Assembly: GCA_016932575.1 (NCBI GenBank)
Contig: JAFGCO010000033.1
Location: 1-58,531 of the forward strand
Source of the DNA: a bacterium
GTDB taxonomy: Bacteria > Zhuqueibacterota > QNDG01 > JAFGCO01
DNA length: 58,531 bases
Direction: 5' to 3'
Shown here in pieces: positions 36,703 through 45,768 of the stretch (positions within the stretch are counted from its first letter, which is position 1; the number at the start of each line of letters is the position of its first letter). The position numbers and the translations under genes are program-made. Under the pieces are notes generated by a model. The model was not told where the DNA came from, searched no databases, and was given only the letters and a program-made list of their open reading frames with translations.

Positions 36703-37605
36703 ATGAAGCGTCTTTTACGGATTTTGATTTTATACCCTGTTGTTTTGTTTTCACAGGACATGATCATATCGCTTCAAAACGGAAATGAATGGCTATATTC
36801 AAAAACATTAGAGCGAACTGATATTGATGGTGAAACAACTTACACTGCATCAAAGATCATAAAAACAATTATAGGTGACACGGTCATCAATAATTTAGAT
36901 TATAAAATATTACAAAGTTACAATGAGACAATACCCGATGAAGTCACTTTGGAATTCTGGCGATCTGACAGTCACTGCTTTAACATTTTCGGAAAAGGAA
37001 ATTTATACAACGATCGAATACAAAATGATACTTCATGGACAGATTATGACTGGCCTCCTTCCGTTTACACTTACCAGATATTGATTTACAACGACACTAT
37101 TTTTGGCCAAAGCAGGAAGCTTCAAGAATGGAGGTTGTATGAAAACATAGAAGGCGCCCCTATTGCAAATCAAAGCAGGATAACCAAGACAGCAGAATAT
37201 TTTGGTTTGTTCTCAGAAACGACGAGTTCATTTTTTGAAGGCATGAAGGCAAAATCATCATTATATCTTCAGAGTGCGTTCATTAATGGTGTTTATTATC
37301 AGGTGAACGATACAAATATCGGCTTGGTATCCAAAAAGGATGGCACTTTTATTTTATACCATTGTTACCCGAATCCTTTTAATCCGTCCACACAAATTAA
37401 ATATACTGTGAAGAGATCATGTCGGGTGAGTTTGGTCATTTATAATTTGAGCGGCCACATTGTCAGGGAACTTGTCGATACCTATCAAGAAGCGGGTCAT
37501 TATTCTGTTACTGTAAATATGCAGGAGACACCTTCAGGCGTCTATTTTTATAAAATTTTAATGGGTGATTATCAGGATGTTAAAAAGATGGTGAAAATTG
37601 AGTAA
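36703..37605 (+). CDS. Small T9SS-sorted secreted protein
   Basis: A 300-residue exported protein. A signal peptide (LRILILYPVVLFSQ) precedes a ~200-residue beta-rich domain of unknown family (NGNEWLYSKTLERTDIDGET, SRKLQEWRLYENIEGAP). The sorting domain starts at CYPNPFNPSTQIKYTV near residue 221 and ends VKKMVKIE. This sorting domain is far closer to that of the protein at 56473 than to the other five, pointing to a shared subfamily. Only weak ribosome-site sequence (GAAAG) is seen. Confidence 0.85.
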   Translation: MKRLLRILILYPVVLFSQDMIISLQNGNEWLYSKTLERTDIDGETTYTASKIIKTIIGDTVINNLDYKILQSYNETIPDEVTLEFWRSDSHCFNIFGKGNLYNDRIQNDTSWTDYDWPPSVYTYQILIYNDTIFGQSRKLQEWRLYENIEGAPIANQSRITKTAEYFGLFSETTSSFFEGMKAKSSLYLQSAFINGVYYQVNDTNIGLVSKKDGTFILYHCYPNPFNPSTQIKYTVKRSCRVSLVIYNLSGHIVRELVDTYQEAGHYSVTVNMQETPSGVYFYKILMGDYQDVKKMVKIE

Positions 37606-37742
37606 ACAGTAAAACTGCAGTTACAACAAGGACAATGGCTTGTACCATGAATTCCAACCGGCAAAGTGATATGAAATAATTTCATTGATTTTATCGGCCA
37701 TGAATCCGGCGTTTGTCATCAGAGGGCACAAAGGAATTTACA

Positions 37743-38276
37743 GTGCATAAAAAACTTCAAAAACTGATTTTTCTTTTGATGGTGTCATTTTTTATCAGCT
37801 GTATTCGGGATAAAAATCCCACAGATACAATAATAAAATATTTTGACCTGGCATTGCTCGATCAACTCGATATAGAAAACTTGTCCGGATTTTGGGCATC
37901 TGATACATTGATTACAAAAATAGATTCAGATTGTTCAACGGCTGTGAACAGTCAGGCATCAGTAATATGTGTCCGGTACAAGTGCAATAATAAACATATC
38001 GGAATTTCTGTGTTTCCCACGCAAGACGCGGCTATATCCGCCATGGAATCGATCATTGATGATGTATCATGTGTGATTCAGAAAGACACAACAAGTTATC
38101 TGCCGGATTTATATTGGTTTTCGGATTGTATCCCTAATATGGTTTTTACAAATAAATGGAATACAATCATTGAAGTGGGGTACTATCATCAGGATTTTGA
38201 AGAGATAAAAGCAGTATTATACGATACCGCATTTGAGATTGCGAATAGGATTGATCAGTTAAGTGATGAATTTTAA
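37743..38276 (+). CDS. Small lipoprotein of unknown function
   Basis: A 177-residue protein. GTG 37743 is preferred: AAGGA lies 7 bases upstream and a lipoprotein signal follows at once (LIFLLMVSFFISC). The mature part is soluble, with YFDLALLDQLDIENLSGFW and an alpha/beta pattern including FPTQDAAISAMESI. No family was recognised; the helix ending in QDAAISAME is like the ABM-type or DUF6599-type small exported domains, which is only a resemblance. Confidence 0.65.
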   Translation: MHKKLQKLIFLLMVSFFISCIRDKNPTDTIIKYFDLALLDQLDIENLSGFWASDTLITKIDSDCSTAVNSQASVICVRYKCNNKHIGISVFPTQDAAISAMESIIDDVSCVIQKDTTSYLPDLYWFSDCIPNMVFTNKWNTIIEVGYYHQDFEEIKAVLYDTAFEIANRIDQLSDEF

Positions 38277-38337
38277 ACTGCTGGTTTATTCTCTCGGGCT
38301 CGCGGTCAAAAAAGAATAATACGGGGAAAAACAAGAA

Positions 38338-38682
38338 TTGGACAGAACAGCAATGAAGAAAGCGTATAAACGTGTGAAAAAACCAATGGGAGTGTATCGG
38401 ATCATAAATACGCAAAATGATAAGGCCTTTATCGGCTATGCTTTCGATTTAGAAGCAAGAATCAACCGGCATAAAGCCGAACTGAGATTCGGCAGCCATC
38501 GAAATAAGGAATTGCAGGAAATATGGAATTCATCCGGCGATTCTGCTTTTGAATTTGAAGTACTTGATGTGCTGGATCAAGAAGAATACAATCAGACAAA
38601 TGTTGATGAGGAGCTGCATATTCTGGCTGATATGTGGATTCAGAAACTGAAAAAGGCAGGGACTTCTGTCGTGTGCCTGTGA
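38338..38682 (+). CDS. GIY-YIG nuclease family protein
   Basis: A 114-residue stand-alone GIY-YIG domain. The first strand is MGVYRIINTQND (GVY at 18-20) and the second FIGYAFDLEARINRHKAELR, which holds the conserved Arg and His. The helix FGSHRNKELQEIWNSSGDSAFEFEVLDVL matches small bacterial GIY-YIG proteins that are not linked to introns. The domain cuts DNA in homing enzymes and UvrC, but the role of these short versions is unclear. The start is TTG 38338; ATG 38353 is an alternative without a better ribosome site. Confidence 0.8.
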   Translation: MDRTAMKKAYKRVKKPMGVYRIINTQNDKAFIGYAFDLEARINRHKAELRFGSHRNKELQEIWNSSGDSAFEFEVLDVLDQEEYNQTNVDEELHILADMWIQKLKKAGTSVVCL

Positions 38683-38800
38683 GAAGAGAACGACAGTGCC
38701 GGATATCTCAAACTTGCTGTTTTTTTAGCTGACAGTTTTCAGGAGAAATGAAAAAAATGCTCATTCAATGATAAATTAAGTAGTACAGGAGGTCAATATT

Positions 38801-38983
38801 ATGGAAAAATCAGACAAACGAAATGACAGGAGCCTCTGGGCTGTTGGTGGAGGTTTATTACTGGGTATGGGTGCCGGTTTTTTCTTTTTACAGAAATCCG
38901 CCCTGGCATTTGTCGGATGTATTATTATCGGTTTAGGGCTCGGCCTGATGGTTACGGCTGTTTTGTCTAAAGTAAAATCATAA
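38801..38983 (+). CDS. Small two-helix membrane protein
   Basis: A 60-residue protein behind a strong AGGAGG. A charged N-terminus (MEKSDKRNDRS) is followed by two glycine-rich hydrophobic helices, LWAVGGGLLLGMGAGFFFL and ALAFVGCIIIGLGLGLMVTAVL, and a short basic tail. It resembles the many small inner-membrane proteins with GxxxG packing; the function is unknown. Confidence 0.7.
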   Translation: MEKSDKRNDRSLWAVGGGLLLGMGAGFFFLQKSALAFVGCIIIGLGLGLMVTAVLSKVKS

Positions 38984-39218
38984 AGCCATCATTCAGGTTA
39001 AAACAAACCGGTCAAAAAATTAATTTTCGGGACGACTGCTCCTGGTACGCGGCCTCTGAAACAAGCCTGTTTTCCTCTTAATGCTGTGGGAGAATGCGGT
39101 GATGAGCGGTTTGGGTGAGCCTGCTTTCGCTTTGCTTCAGGAGAACCGGGCACGTGCACAGATATGCCCTTTGAATACGGCTTAGGGCCGCATTGGTTTC
39201 TAAGAAAGGATGAATAAC

Positions 39219-39980
39219 ATGAAGCAGTGGTATGAAGAGTTGTTTGAAAATTATAGGATGAAATATGATCATGAGAGTTTCACTCAGGGGACCATCGGGG
39301 AGTGTGATTTTATTGAGAAAGAAATCCACTATAATAAAGAAATCCGAATATTGGATATAGGGTGCGGGACGGGTCGCCACTCCATTGAGTTGGCGAAAAG
39401 AGGATATCATATTGTCGGTATCGATTTGTCAGAATCACTTTTAAAACGGGCAAAAGATAAAGCGTCGGAACAAAATCTTCACGTTGTTTTTCAAAAACAG
39501 GATGCAAGAAAGCTTGCTTTTTCAGAAGAATTTGATCTGATTATTATGCTTTGCGAAGGTGCCTTCCCATTAATGGAAACAGATGAAATGAATTATAAAA
39601 TTCTCCAAAGTGCTTATCATGCTTTAAAAACGGATGGGAAATTCATATTTACTACATTAAACGGATTGTTTCCTTTATTTCATTCTGTCAAAGAATTCCT
39701 TAGCTCAAATACGAAAGAAGGAAATGCCACTTATGGAAATAATACATTTGATTTAATGACATTCAGAGATTATAATACAACCTATATTGTGGATGATCTT
39801 GGAAATAAAAAAGAATTGAAGTGTAATGAACGGTATTATGTTCCATCCGAGATAACCTGGTTGTTAAAAACACTGAAATTTAAAACCATTGATATTTTTG
39901 GGGCCGAACTTGGTGCTTTCAGTCGAGATGATCGATTGTCAACTGAAGATTATGAGATGTTGGTAATAGCAGAAAAATAA
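39219..39980 (+). CDS. Class I SAM-dependent methyltransferase
   Basis: A 253-residue soluble enzyme. Motif I is ILDIGCGTGRHSIELAKRG (D46 to G52), followed by the acidic strand end GIDLSESLLKRAKDKA that contacts the SAM ribose, and QDARKLAF and FDLIIMLCEGAF further on. ATG 39219 is preferred because AAAGGA is 8 bases upstream; an ATG at 39210 overlaps that site. The C-terminal third is the variable substrate domain, so the methyl acceptor is unknown. It stands alone, with no pathway neighbours. Confidence 0.9.
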   Translation: MKQWYEELFENYRMKYDHESFTQGTIGECDFIEKEIHYNKEIRILDIGCGTGRHSIELAKRGYHIVGIDLSESLLKRAKDKASEQNLHVVFQKQDARKLAFSEEFDLIIMLCEGAFPLMETDEMNYKILQSAYHALKTDGKFIFTTLNGLFPLFHSVKEFLSSNTKEGNATYGNNTFDLMTFRDYNTTYIVDDLGNKKELKCNERYYVPSEITWLLKTLKFKTIDIFGAELGAFSRDDRLSTEDYEMLVIAEK

Positions 39981-40165
39981 ATCAAATTCAGTAAAAAAAA
40001 TATCCGGCAAACCGAAAGCCTTAAAACTGATATTAATGATTTTAAATGATGCGTCACTGCCGGTTGTGTGACATGTTTAAGCCAATGGGGTCGAGAGAAA
40101 GAGAGGGATTTGAAATATTGCATGTGGAATCCAGTAACAGATGAATTTGAATGAAGGAGAAAATT

Positions 40166-40585
40166 TTGAAAAAAATGAATGGATGGCTTCTCATAGGGAT
40201 TACTGGAGTGGCCGTGTTTGGATCTCACTTCGGGATTCAATATTTCCGTGCAGTGCGGGGCAGAAACGATATATGGTGGACGCCGAAATCAATGGCTTTG
40301 CCGCTCGATAAGACGAGACAGAACTTCGAGATATTCCTGAACGATGAAACACTGCAGGACCATTTGGCCCGGGGATCCTTACAGGTTACCAATCCAGAGG
40401 GAGAGACTCGCCGGATCGTATCAGACGATGTCACGGCCCGGCTGAACAACTGGTATAAGACCAAAGCTTCTTTGCTCCATTCCGCAATTTTCCCGGCTTT
40501 CTTTCTGGGAATATCTGTAATGTCACTGATTGTGGGAGTGATACGAAGTCTGACAAAAGACAAAACCGTTTTTTTGCGGGCCTGA
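40166..40585 (+). CDS. Membrane protein with two helices flanking a soluble loop
   Basis: A 139-residue protein. TTG 40166 is chosen since AAGGAG lies 6 bases upstream; ATG 40175 is an alternative. Helix one is WLLIGITGVAVFGSHFGIQYF, then about 65 polar residues (RNDIWWTPKSMALPLDKTRQ ... LNNWYKTKAS), then helix two IFPAFFLGISVMSLIVGVI. The loop would lie in the periplasm or cytoplasm. No family was recognised. Confidence 0.65.
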   Translation: MKKMNGWLLIGITGVAVFGSHFGIQYFRAVRGRNDIWWTPKSMALPLDKTRQNFEIFLNDETLQDHLARGSLQVTNPEGETRRIVSDDVTARLNNWYKTKASLLHSAIFPAFFLGISVMSLIVGVIRSLTKDKTVFLRA

Positions 40586-40759
40586 TGCAGGCGATGCCTG
40601 ACAGTGGCGACTGACCCGCGGCCATGGGCCGATGATTCTCACAGCCCATCGCCGGATATCCAATCAATTTTCGCGATCTGCTGTTTTTGATGTGCCCTAT
40701 TAAAGGCATTTTCCCCTCGTTCTGCCCGGGTACAATGCAGTATAATAAGGGGGGAAACC

Positions 40760-42268
40760 ATGAAGATATTTTTAAAGATTTCTTCAGGGATTTTATTGTA
40801 TATTTGTATAGTTTTCGCTGTAAATTGTAATAAAAAAAGCCCAACCGAAACAGAACCGTCTGTACCTGCAGGCGACACGCTGTGAGTAGAGGTCAGCGAG
40901 AATGTGCTGGGGTATCCTGAGACCGGTGTGACTGTATATCAAACTCCCGATACCATAGGTTATCTTTATTCTCCCAAATTGGGCAATACCAATTTCAGGG
41001 TCACTTTGGATGGCGTGCAGGTGCCGGACAGCGGATATTTTGTCATGAACCAGAACCACCGGCTGACAGCGACTTGCGAGAATAAAGTGATCTGGAAACT
41101 GGCTCTGGAAAAGCAGGTATATTACAGTTGCCCCGCTGTAGCAGATGACGGTACGATCTATATCAGTACAGGCATTTTCAGGCATACGGATTGGGGCACA
41201 CTGTATGCGGTTGATCCGGACGGAGTCATTAAATGGTCCTATGATTGCGAGTACAATCCCTATTCGCCGGTCATCGGCCGGGAGGGTACTGTTTTTATTC
41301 AGGATTTTCATAATCAGGTTTACGCGGTTGAACCGGATGGAAACCTGAAGTGGAAATTCACTGAGTTTGACAAACCGGTTCATATCTGGTATGATATGGG
41401 ACAGAGAATTCCTGCAGTCGCCACAGATGGCACAGTTTATATCGCAGCGGACGGATTGTATGCGCTGGATCCGGAGACAGGCGACAGAATCTGGCGGTTT
41501 AATCCCATTTACAGTAAATGCTGCAGGCAGTCTCCTGTGATCGGGCCGGATGGCACCATTCACATTTTTATTCACCAGTATGATTTCTATGCGGTGAATC
41601 CGGACGAGACCCAGAAATGGCATGCCCAGCTCGACCATGAAGAAGAAATGTCTTTTGCCTGTCCGGCCATTGATGAAAACGGCAGGCTTTATATCGGGGC
41701 GGAACGGGGGCTGCCCGGCTTTGTCTACTGTTTCGATTCATCCGGTGTAAGGCAGTGGAAGTATTTGGTGAAAGGGGATGGACGGAGGACCGTGAGGGGA
41801 TCACCCGTGATAGCCGAAGACGGAAAGATTATTGTTGCCACCAAGTCGGGGGGCGAAGAAATACCGGCAAAAATCATTGCACTTTCTCCTTATGGAACAA
41901 AAATATGGGAATATATCGTAGAAAATTTCCATGGGCCCGGATCCGCGGATGACGTCTATTCAACGCCATCGATTGGTGCGGACGGCATGCTCTACTTTGG
42001 TTCAGAGACCGAACATTTTTATACGCTGAATCCGGATGGCACACTGAAATGGAAGATCCAGCTGGCGCACGGGATTAATTGGTCCTCTGCAGCGATTACA
42101 GAGGACGGTACGCTCTATATTGGCACACAGGCCCTGACCGTTGAAGAGGATCCCCTAAACGGTGGCAACCTGTATGCAATCCGTACGGAGAGCATGGGAT
42201 ACGCTGCTTCTCCGTGGCCGAGGTTCCGGCAGAATCATAAGAACAATGGCAGATACAATGGTCAATAA
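40760..42268 (+). pseudogene. PQQ-like propeller lipoprotein interrupted by an in-frame TGA
   Basis: ATG 40760 follows AAGGGGGG and opens a clear lipoprotein signal (MKIFLKISSGILLYICIVFA then VNC). At codon 42 the frame meets TGA (40883-40885), and the same frame then continues open to 42268. The downstream part has an N-terminal beta domain and repeated propeller blades (CPAVADDGTIYIST, YSPVIGREGTVFI, SAAITEDGTLYIGT), ending SPWPRFRQNHKNNGR, like the intact paralogue at 31934. A single TGG-to-TGA change would explain it (DTL-W-VEVSEN). A downstream GTG at 40904 has no ribosome site, and starting there would lose the export signal. The other genes use TGA as an ordinary stop, so a changed genetic code is not suggested. 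A nonsense mutation, sequencing error or readthrough are all possible. Confidence 0.8.
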
Positions 42269-42535
42269 TATTACATCACCGAATTTTGTATATGGATCGA
42301 AACGCGACCCGTATTTGCTGATTTCTGAAATCGGGTGGAGTCTATTGTCTCTGAAAAATCTGTCCAGCCAGTTCAGCCATTGACTGGACATGACAGCAGC
42401 AGCTGCGTGATTTCCGGCATGAACAGGTTTTATTATATTTTGGTTTTTTAATCACTTTTATGTAAATTCATCCAACCGCAAGTGAGTCAGGCGTTGGCTT
42501 TCGGATACGGACAGAGAGTGGGATGGTCGAAGCGC

Positions 42536-43702
42536 ATGAATCTTGACAGCATTATATTTGAATTAAGCGTGATTATTGTCGGGGCCGCCGCTCTGGGAAC
42601 ATTATTCCTTTTTGCAAAGCAGCCGTTGCTCATTGCCTATATTGCAATCGGTTTTGCTGTCGGTCCCAACGGTTTATCATTGATCCGGAGCACCGACCAC
42701 ATCGCACAGATCGCTCACTTCGGGGTCATCCTCCTTCTGTTTATCATCGGTCTTAATCTGCAACCGGTAAAATTCGTCAGACTATTCAGGCGTACCGCCT
42801 TACTCACGCTTGGCACCTCAATTCTGTTTGCAAGCGTATCCTGTTTTTTCGCCCTGCTTCTCAGGTATGATTGGCACAGTGCCCTGCTTTTCGGCGCGGC
42901 TATGATGTTTTCAAGCACAGTTGTCGGCCTTAAACTTATTCCAACCAATGCTCTGCAGCACAAACGCACAGGCGAACTCATGACCAGTGTGCTTCTACTG
43001 CAAGATCTATTGGCGATTCTTGTCATACTTTTTGTCACCGGAGAAACCAGCGATCATGTGCCGGTGACATTTGCGCTGCTTACAGGAAAATTCGTGTTTC
43101 TCTGCGTTCTGTCGTTCATCTGTATGCGTTATGTGATCGTGCCGTTGCTCACCCGTTTTGATGCGATACAGGAATATACTTTCGTCGCGACGCTGGGATG
43201 GTGCCTTTTTTGGGCAGAGGCCGCTCACTTTTTCGGTCTTTCTTACGAGATAGGTGCTTTCGTTGCCGGCATCTCGATTGCGTCGTGCAAAGCTGCTGTT
43301 GGCATTGCCGAACATCTCAAGCCATTGAGGGAATTCTTCCTGATTCTTTTCTTCTTTGCCGTCGGCGCCGAACTGAATCTTCGAATCCATATACTTCACC
43401 TCGTTGCGGCCCTTGTGTTCGGCGCATTGCTGGTACCCTTCAAAGCTTTTGCGTTTCGCTTTGCATTTCGAAAAGCCGGAGAATCGTTCGGGTTGTCCGG
43501 GGAGCTGGCAGCGCGTTTGGCACAATCCAGCGAGTTTTCGCTTTTGGTCGTGTTCGCTGCTTTATCGGCCGGGGTTCTATCAGCCGAGAAGGGCATGGTG
43601 ATTCAGATTACCACGATTGCCACGTTTATCATTTCAACATACTGGGTGGTGTTTCGATACCCCACACCGATATCAGGGAGCGCGGCGAATCGACAAGACT
43701 GA
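42536..43702 (+). CDS. Kef/CPA2-type cation/proton antiporter
   Basis: A 388-residue integral membrane protein with about twelve hydrophobic helices. Family blocks include FGVILLLFIIGLNLQP, MMFSSTVVGLKLIP, LLLQDLLAILVILF, YEIGAFVAGISIA and FFLILFFFAVGAELNL, typical of the KefB/GerN branch of CPA2 exchangers. It carries only the membrane domain, with no RCK/TrkA-N regulatory part, so regulation by NAD or glutathione is not expected. ATG 42536 is preferred over upstream in-frame starts because the first helix follows it directly; no strong ribosome site is visible. The gene is GC-richer than the following stretch. Confidence 0.88.
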   Translation: MNLDSIIFELSVIIVGAAALGTLFLFAKQPLLIAYIAIGFAVGPNGLSLIRSTDHIAQIAHFGVILLLFIIGLNLQPVKFVRLFRRTALLTLGTSILFASVSCFFALLLRYDWHSALLFGAAMMFSSTVVGLKLIPTNALQHKRTGELMTSVLLLQDLLAILVILFVTGETSDHVPVTFALLTGKFVFLCVLSFICMRYVIVPLLTRFDAIQEYTFVATLGWCLFWAEAAHFFGLSYEIGAFVAGISIASCKAAVGIAEHLKPLREFFLILFFFAVGAELNLRIHILHLVAALVFGALLVPFKAFAFRFAFRKAGESFGLSGELAARLAQSSEFSLLVVFAALSAGVLSAEKGMVIQITTIATFIISTYWVVFRYPTPISGSAANRQD

Positions 43703-43984
43703 ATCTGGGGATGGAAGATTCAGGACATCGGGCTTTATGATCATTCGGGGCTGTGTCCATGGACGTTTAACAGATGCGGGCTTAAGCCGTCCGCGGATTG
43801 TTTGCACTTGGGCGGGACAATAGTGCGATTAAAGTGTTATGAAATAGAGAATCGGATTATATGAAACCTAAAATTTATTTTTATTTATTGACTTTTATTT
43901 CAATAATTATTTTTTGTTTTATTGCTTCAATTTTAAGTGATTTATATAGCGATTTTGTATCTCCTGGAATTATTAGAATAATAA

Positions 43985-44290
43985 TTATACATTAATTCAA
44001 TAATTTATATTGAATTATCAATTGGTTTTAATAGAATTGAAGAGCTTGAAGCTGCTATTAATCAGATTGGGATTAAAGTACTGGAAATCCCCAGGGAAGC
44101 CTTGTTTCTTGCTGGGAAGATTTTTCTTGAATATCGAAAAAATAAAGGCACAAAAAATTCTACTCTTCCAGATTTTTTTATCGGGGCACATGCAATAGTG
44201 AATTCTCTTACTTTAGTTACTAGAGACACGGCAAGATTTAAAACCTACTTCCCAAAACTTAGGCTGATTGCTCCAGAAGATAATAGATAA
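43985..44290 (+). pseudogene. 5'-truncated VapC-type PIN-domain toxin
   Basis: From 43985 the frame reads a near-complete C-terminal PIN domain: INSIIYIELSIGFNRIEELE, EIPREALFLAGKIFLEYR, LPDFFIGAHAIV, TLVTRDTARFKTYFPKLRL. The family begins with a strand carrying the first catalytic Asp about 25-40 residues earlier. That segment is missing here, the frame is closed by TAA at 43982, and no start codon with a ribosome site precedes it. The remaining acidic residues (Glu in YIELS, Asp in PDFF, Asp in RDTARF) are kept. No antitoxin gene is found upstream. It is therefore a remnant of a toxin-antitoxin pair. The sequence is AT-rich relative to the antiporter gene. Confidence 0.75.
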
Positions 44291-44322
44291 TTTTCTCAGA
44301 ATTCAGATAACGGATTAATAAC

Positions 44323-44586
44323 ATGTCGCATTGGAATCACAGAGTAATAAGAAGGTATGATAAAAAAACTGATACCGCCGTGTTTCAAGTTCATGAAGTC
44401 TTTTACGATGATAATAACAAAATTGACGGATGGTCTGAATGCCCTGTTGAACCAATGGGAGAAACTCTTTCTGAATTGAAAAAAGAACTCGAATATTTTA
44501 TGAAAGCGCTTGAAGAACCTATATTAGAAGAAAAACTTGAAGCGGGTAAACAAAACCTTGTAGAGATAAAAATCAGTGACAGATAA
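44323..44586 (+). CDS. Conserved small hypothetical protein
   Basis: An 87-residue soluble acidic protein: MSHWNHRVIRRYDKKTDTAV then FQVHEVFYDDNNKIDGW, and a helix GETLSELKKELEYFMKALE. I recognise this as a type of widespread small hypothetical protein (HxxHEVYYD ... PMGETxxEL), but no function is known. It follows the VapC remnant by about 30 bases and may have been acquired with it. Confidence 0.7.
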   Translation: MSHWNHRVIRRYDKKTDTAVFQVHEVFYDDNNKIDGWSECPVEPMGETLSELKKELEYFMKALEEPILEEKLEAGKQNLVEIKISDR

Positions 44587-45046
44587 TGAGACTAATGCAC
44601 GGGATTCAAACACGTGTCTTTTTTTGAGTATTTGAGAGTTCGGTCTAAAATAAGGCAGTCCGAAAATTGTCGGTTGTGTTTGAACCCGTGATAGGGGTTA
44701 TGCTGCAACATAATAACGATAAAAACAAATTCAGTCAACGCAGGTCATTTAACAAAAATCCGATCGTTATATTTCCATTTAATTCTGGAATGATTATTCA
44801 TTCAGGGTTCGGAACATAGCCGATAGTAACAATTTTTCCATGCTTTTTTATCATATTTTTTATTGATTTTCTATAATATTATTTTTAAAATTTAAAAATT
44901 CTTCATGCGCGATAAATGAATCATTTTACTGCGGAAATCAATCATAACGGACAGGTGTAAGCCAGACAATGATCCATATTATAAAGATGCTCATTATTAT
45001 AGAGTAAAAAGTATGAAGCAATTGTATGATAACAGGAGAAAATGTT
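44587..45046. other. Gap with a spaced inverted repeat and an AT-rich motif
   Basis: 44598-44613 (CACGGGATTCAAACAC) pairs with 44676-44690 (GTGTTTGAACCCGTG) with one bulged base, enclosing about 60 bases. It is followed by AGGGGTTATGCTG, which recurs at 55027. 44851-44893 carries the motif TTTTTTATTGATTTTCT followed by TATTATTTTTAAAA, shared with 18086 and 54748. No gene is seen. Confidence 0.5.
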
Positions 45047-45592
45047 ATGAAAAAATTTGTAATAATATTGGCTGTTATAGTCTTAATTATTTATTTATGG
45101 GAACCATTGACTCTAATGAATCACAGATATGGCTATATTGATGAGATTGCAGATATTACCGGTAATAAATATAATAATATTAAAGATAAGCATAACAGTA
45201 ATGAAAAATATGATAATTATTTTGATTGGGAATATTACTCGCTGCTTGATTTTCCAGTGAAAGATAAGGATAAAAAAGATGTGCCATCAGTAAGCTTTAG
45301 AAAAAGTCTCTCTTCATATTTCAAAGAAGATGCGATATGTTTTAAGTCTGATACGACAATACTTGTGGGCATTCGTTATTGGTACGATGATATTCATGGC
45401 GTCAGGTCGTATTATCATTATGTCATTGAAAAATGTATTTTAATGAAAAATGGCACCTTTAAATTACGAAGAGATAAAGAAATCATTGCTGATAAAGATA
45501 AAAACATTATAAAGATTATAAATAATAATAGCAGTAACGATTTTTATGATAAAGCGAATCAATGGATTAAAAAGAATATATTTGGAAATTAA
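45047..45592 (+). CDS. Single-pass membrane or exported protein, unknown
   Basis: A 181-residue protein. ATG 45047 is chosen (CAGGAG 8 bases upstream), and it begins with a membrane segment MKKFVIILAVIVLIIYLW. The rest is rich in Asp, Lys, Asn and Tyr (NKYNNIKDKHNSNEKYDNYF) with a beta section around TTILVGIRYWYDDIHG. It resembles no family I can name. The low GC and lysine-rich use differ from neighbours on both sides. Confidence 0.6.
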   Translation: MKKFVIILAVIVLIIYLWEPLTLMNHRYGYIDEIADITGNKYNNIKDKHNSNEKYDNYFDWEYYSLLDFPVKDKDKKDVPSVSFRKSLSSYFKEDAICFKSDTTILVGIRYWYDDIHGVRSYYHYVIEKCILMKNGTFKLRRDKEIIADKDKNIIKIINNNSSNDFYDKANQWIKKNIFGN

Positions 45593-45768
45593 TAATATCA
45601 ATAAATGTCATTAAGTTGGTTCATAGACATTTCGAGTTTTATGGAATTTCTTTTATGGTATGAATTGCGTTCGCTCTGGCGCGTGATAATCCGCTTTAAT
45701 CCCTGTCTAGGTTATCAGCTTTGATTGCCTGGAATTGAAAAATCCGTGATGATCAAAGGAGGTTTATT

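Noticed and set aside
40883..40885. Recoding of TGA as an amino acid
   Set aside because: Several other genes here end at TGA in normal positions, and no selenocysteine-type context or homologous Cys position is apparent.
43861..43995. 44-residue hydrophobic frame before the VapC remnant
   Set aside because: No clear ribosome site and very AT-rich. It ends at the truncation junction, so it may be chance or a fragment; no family was recognised.
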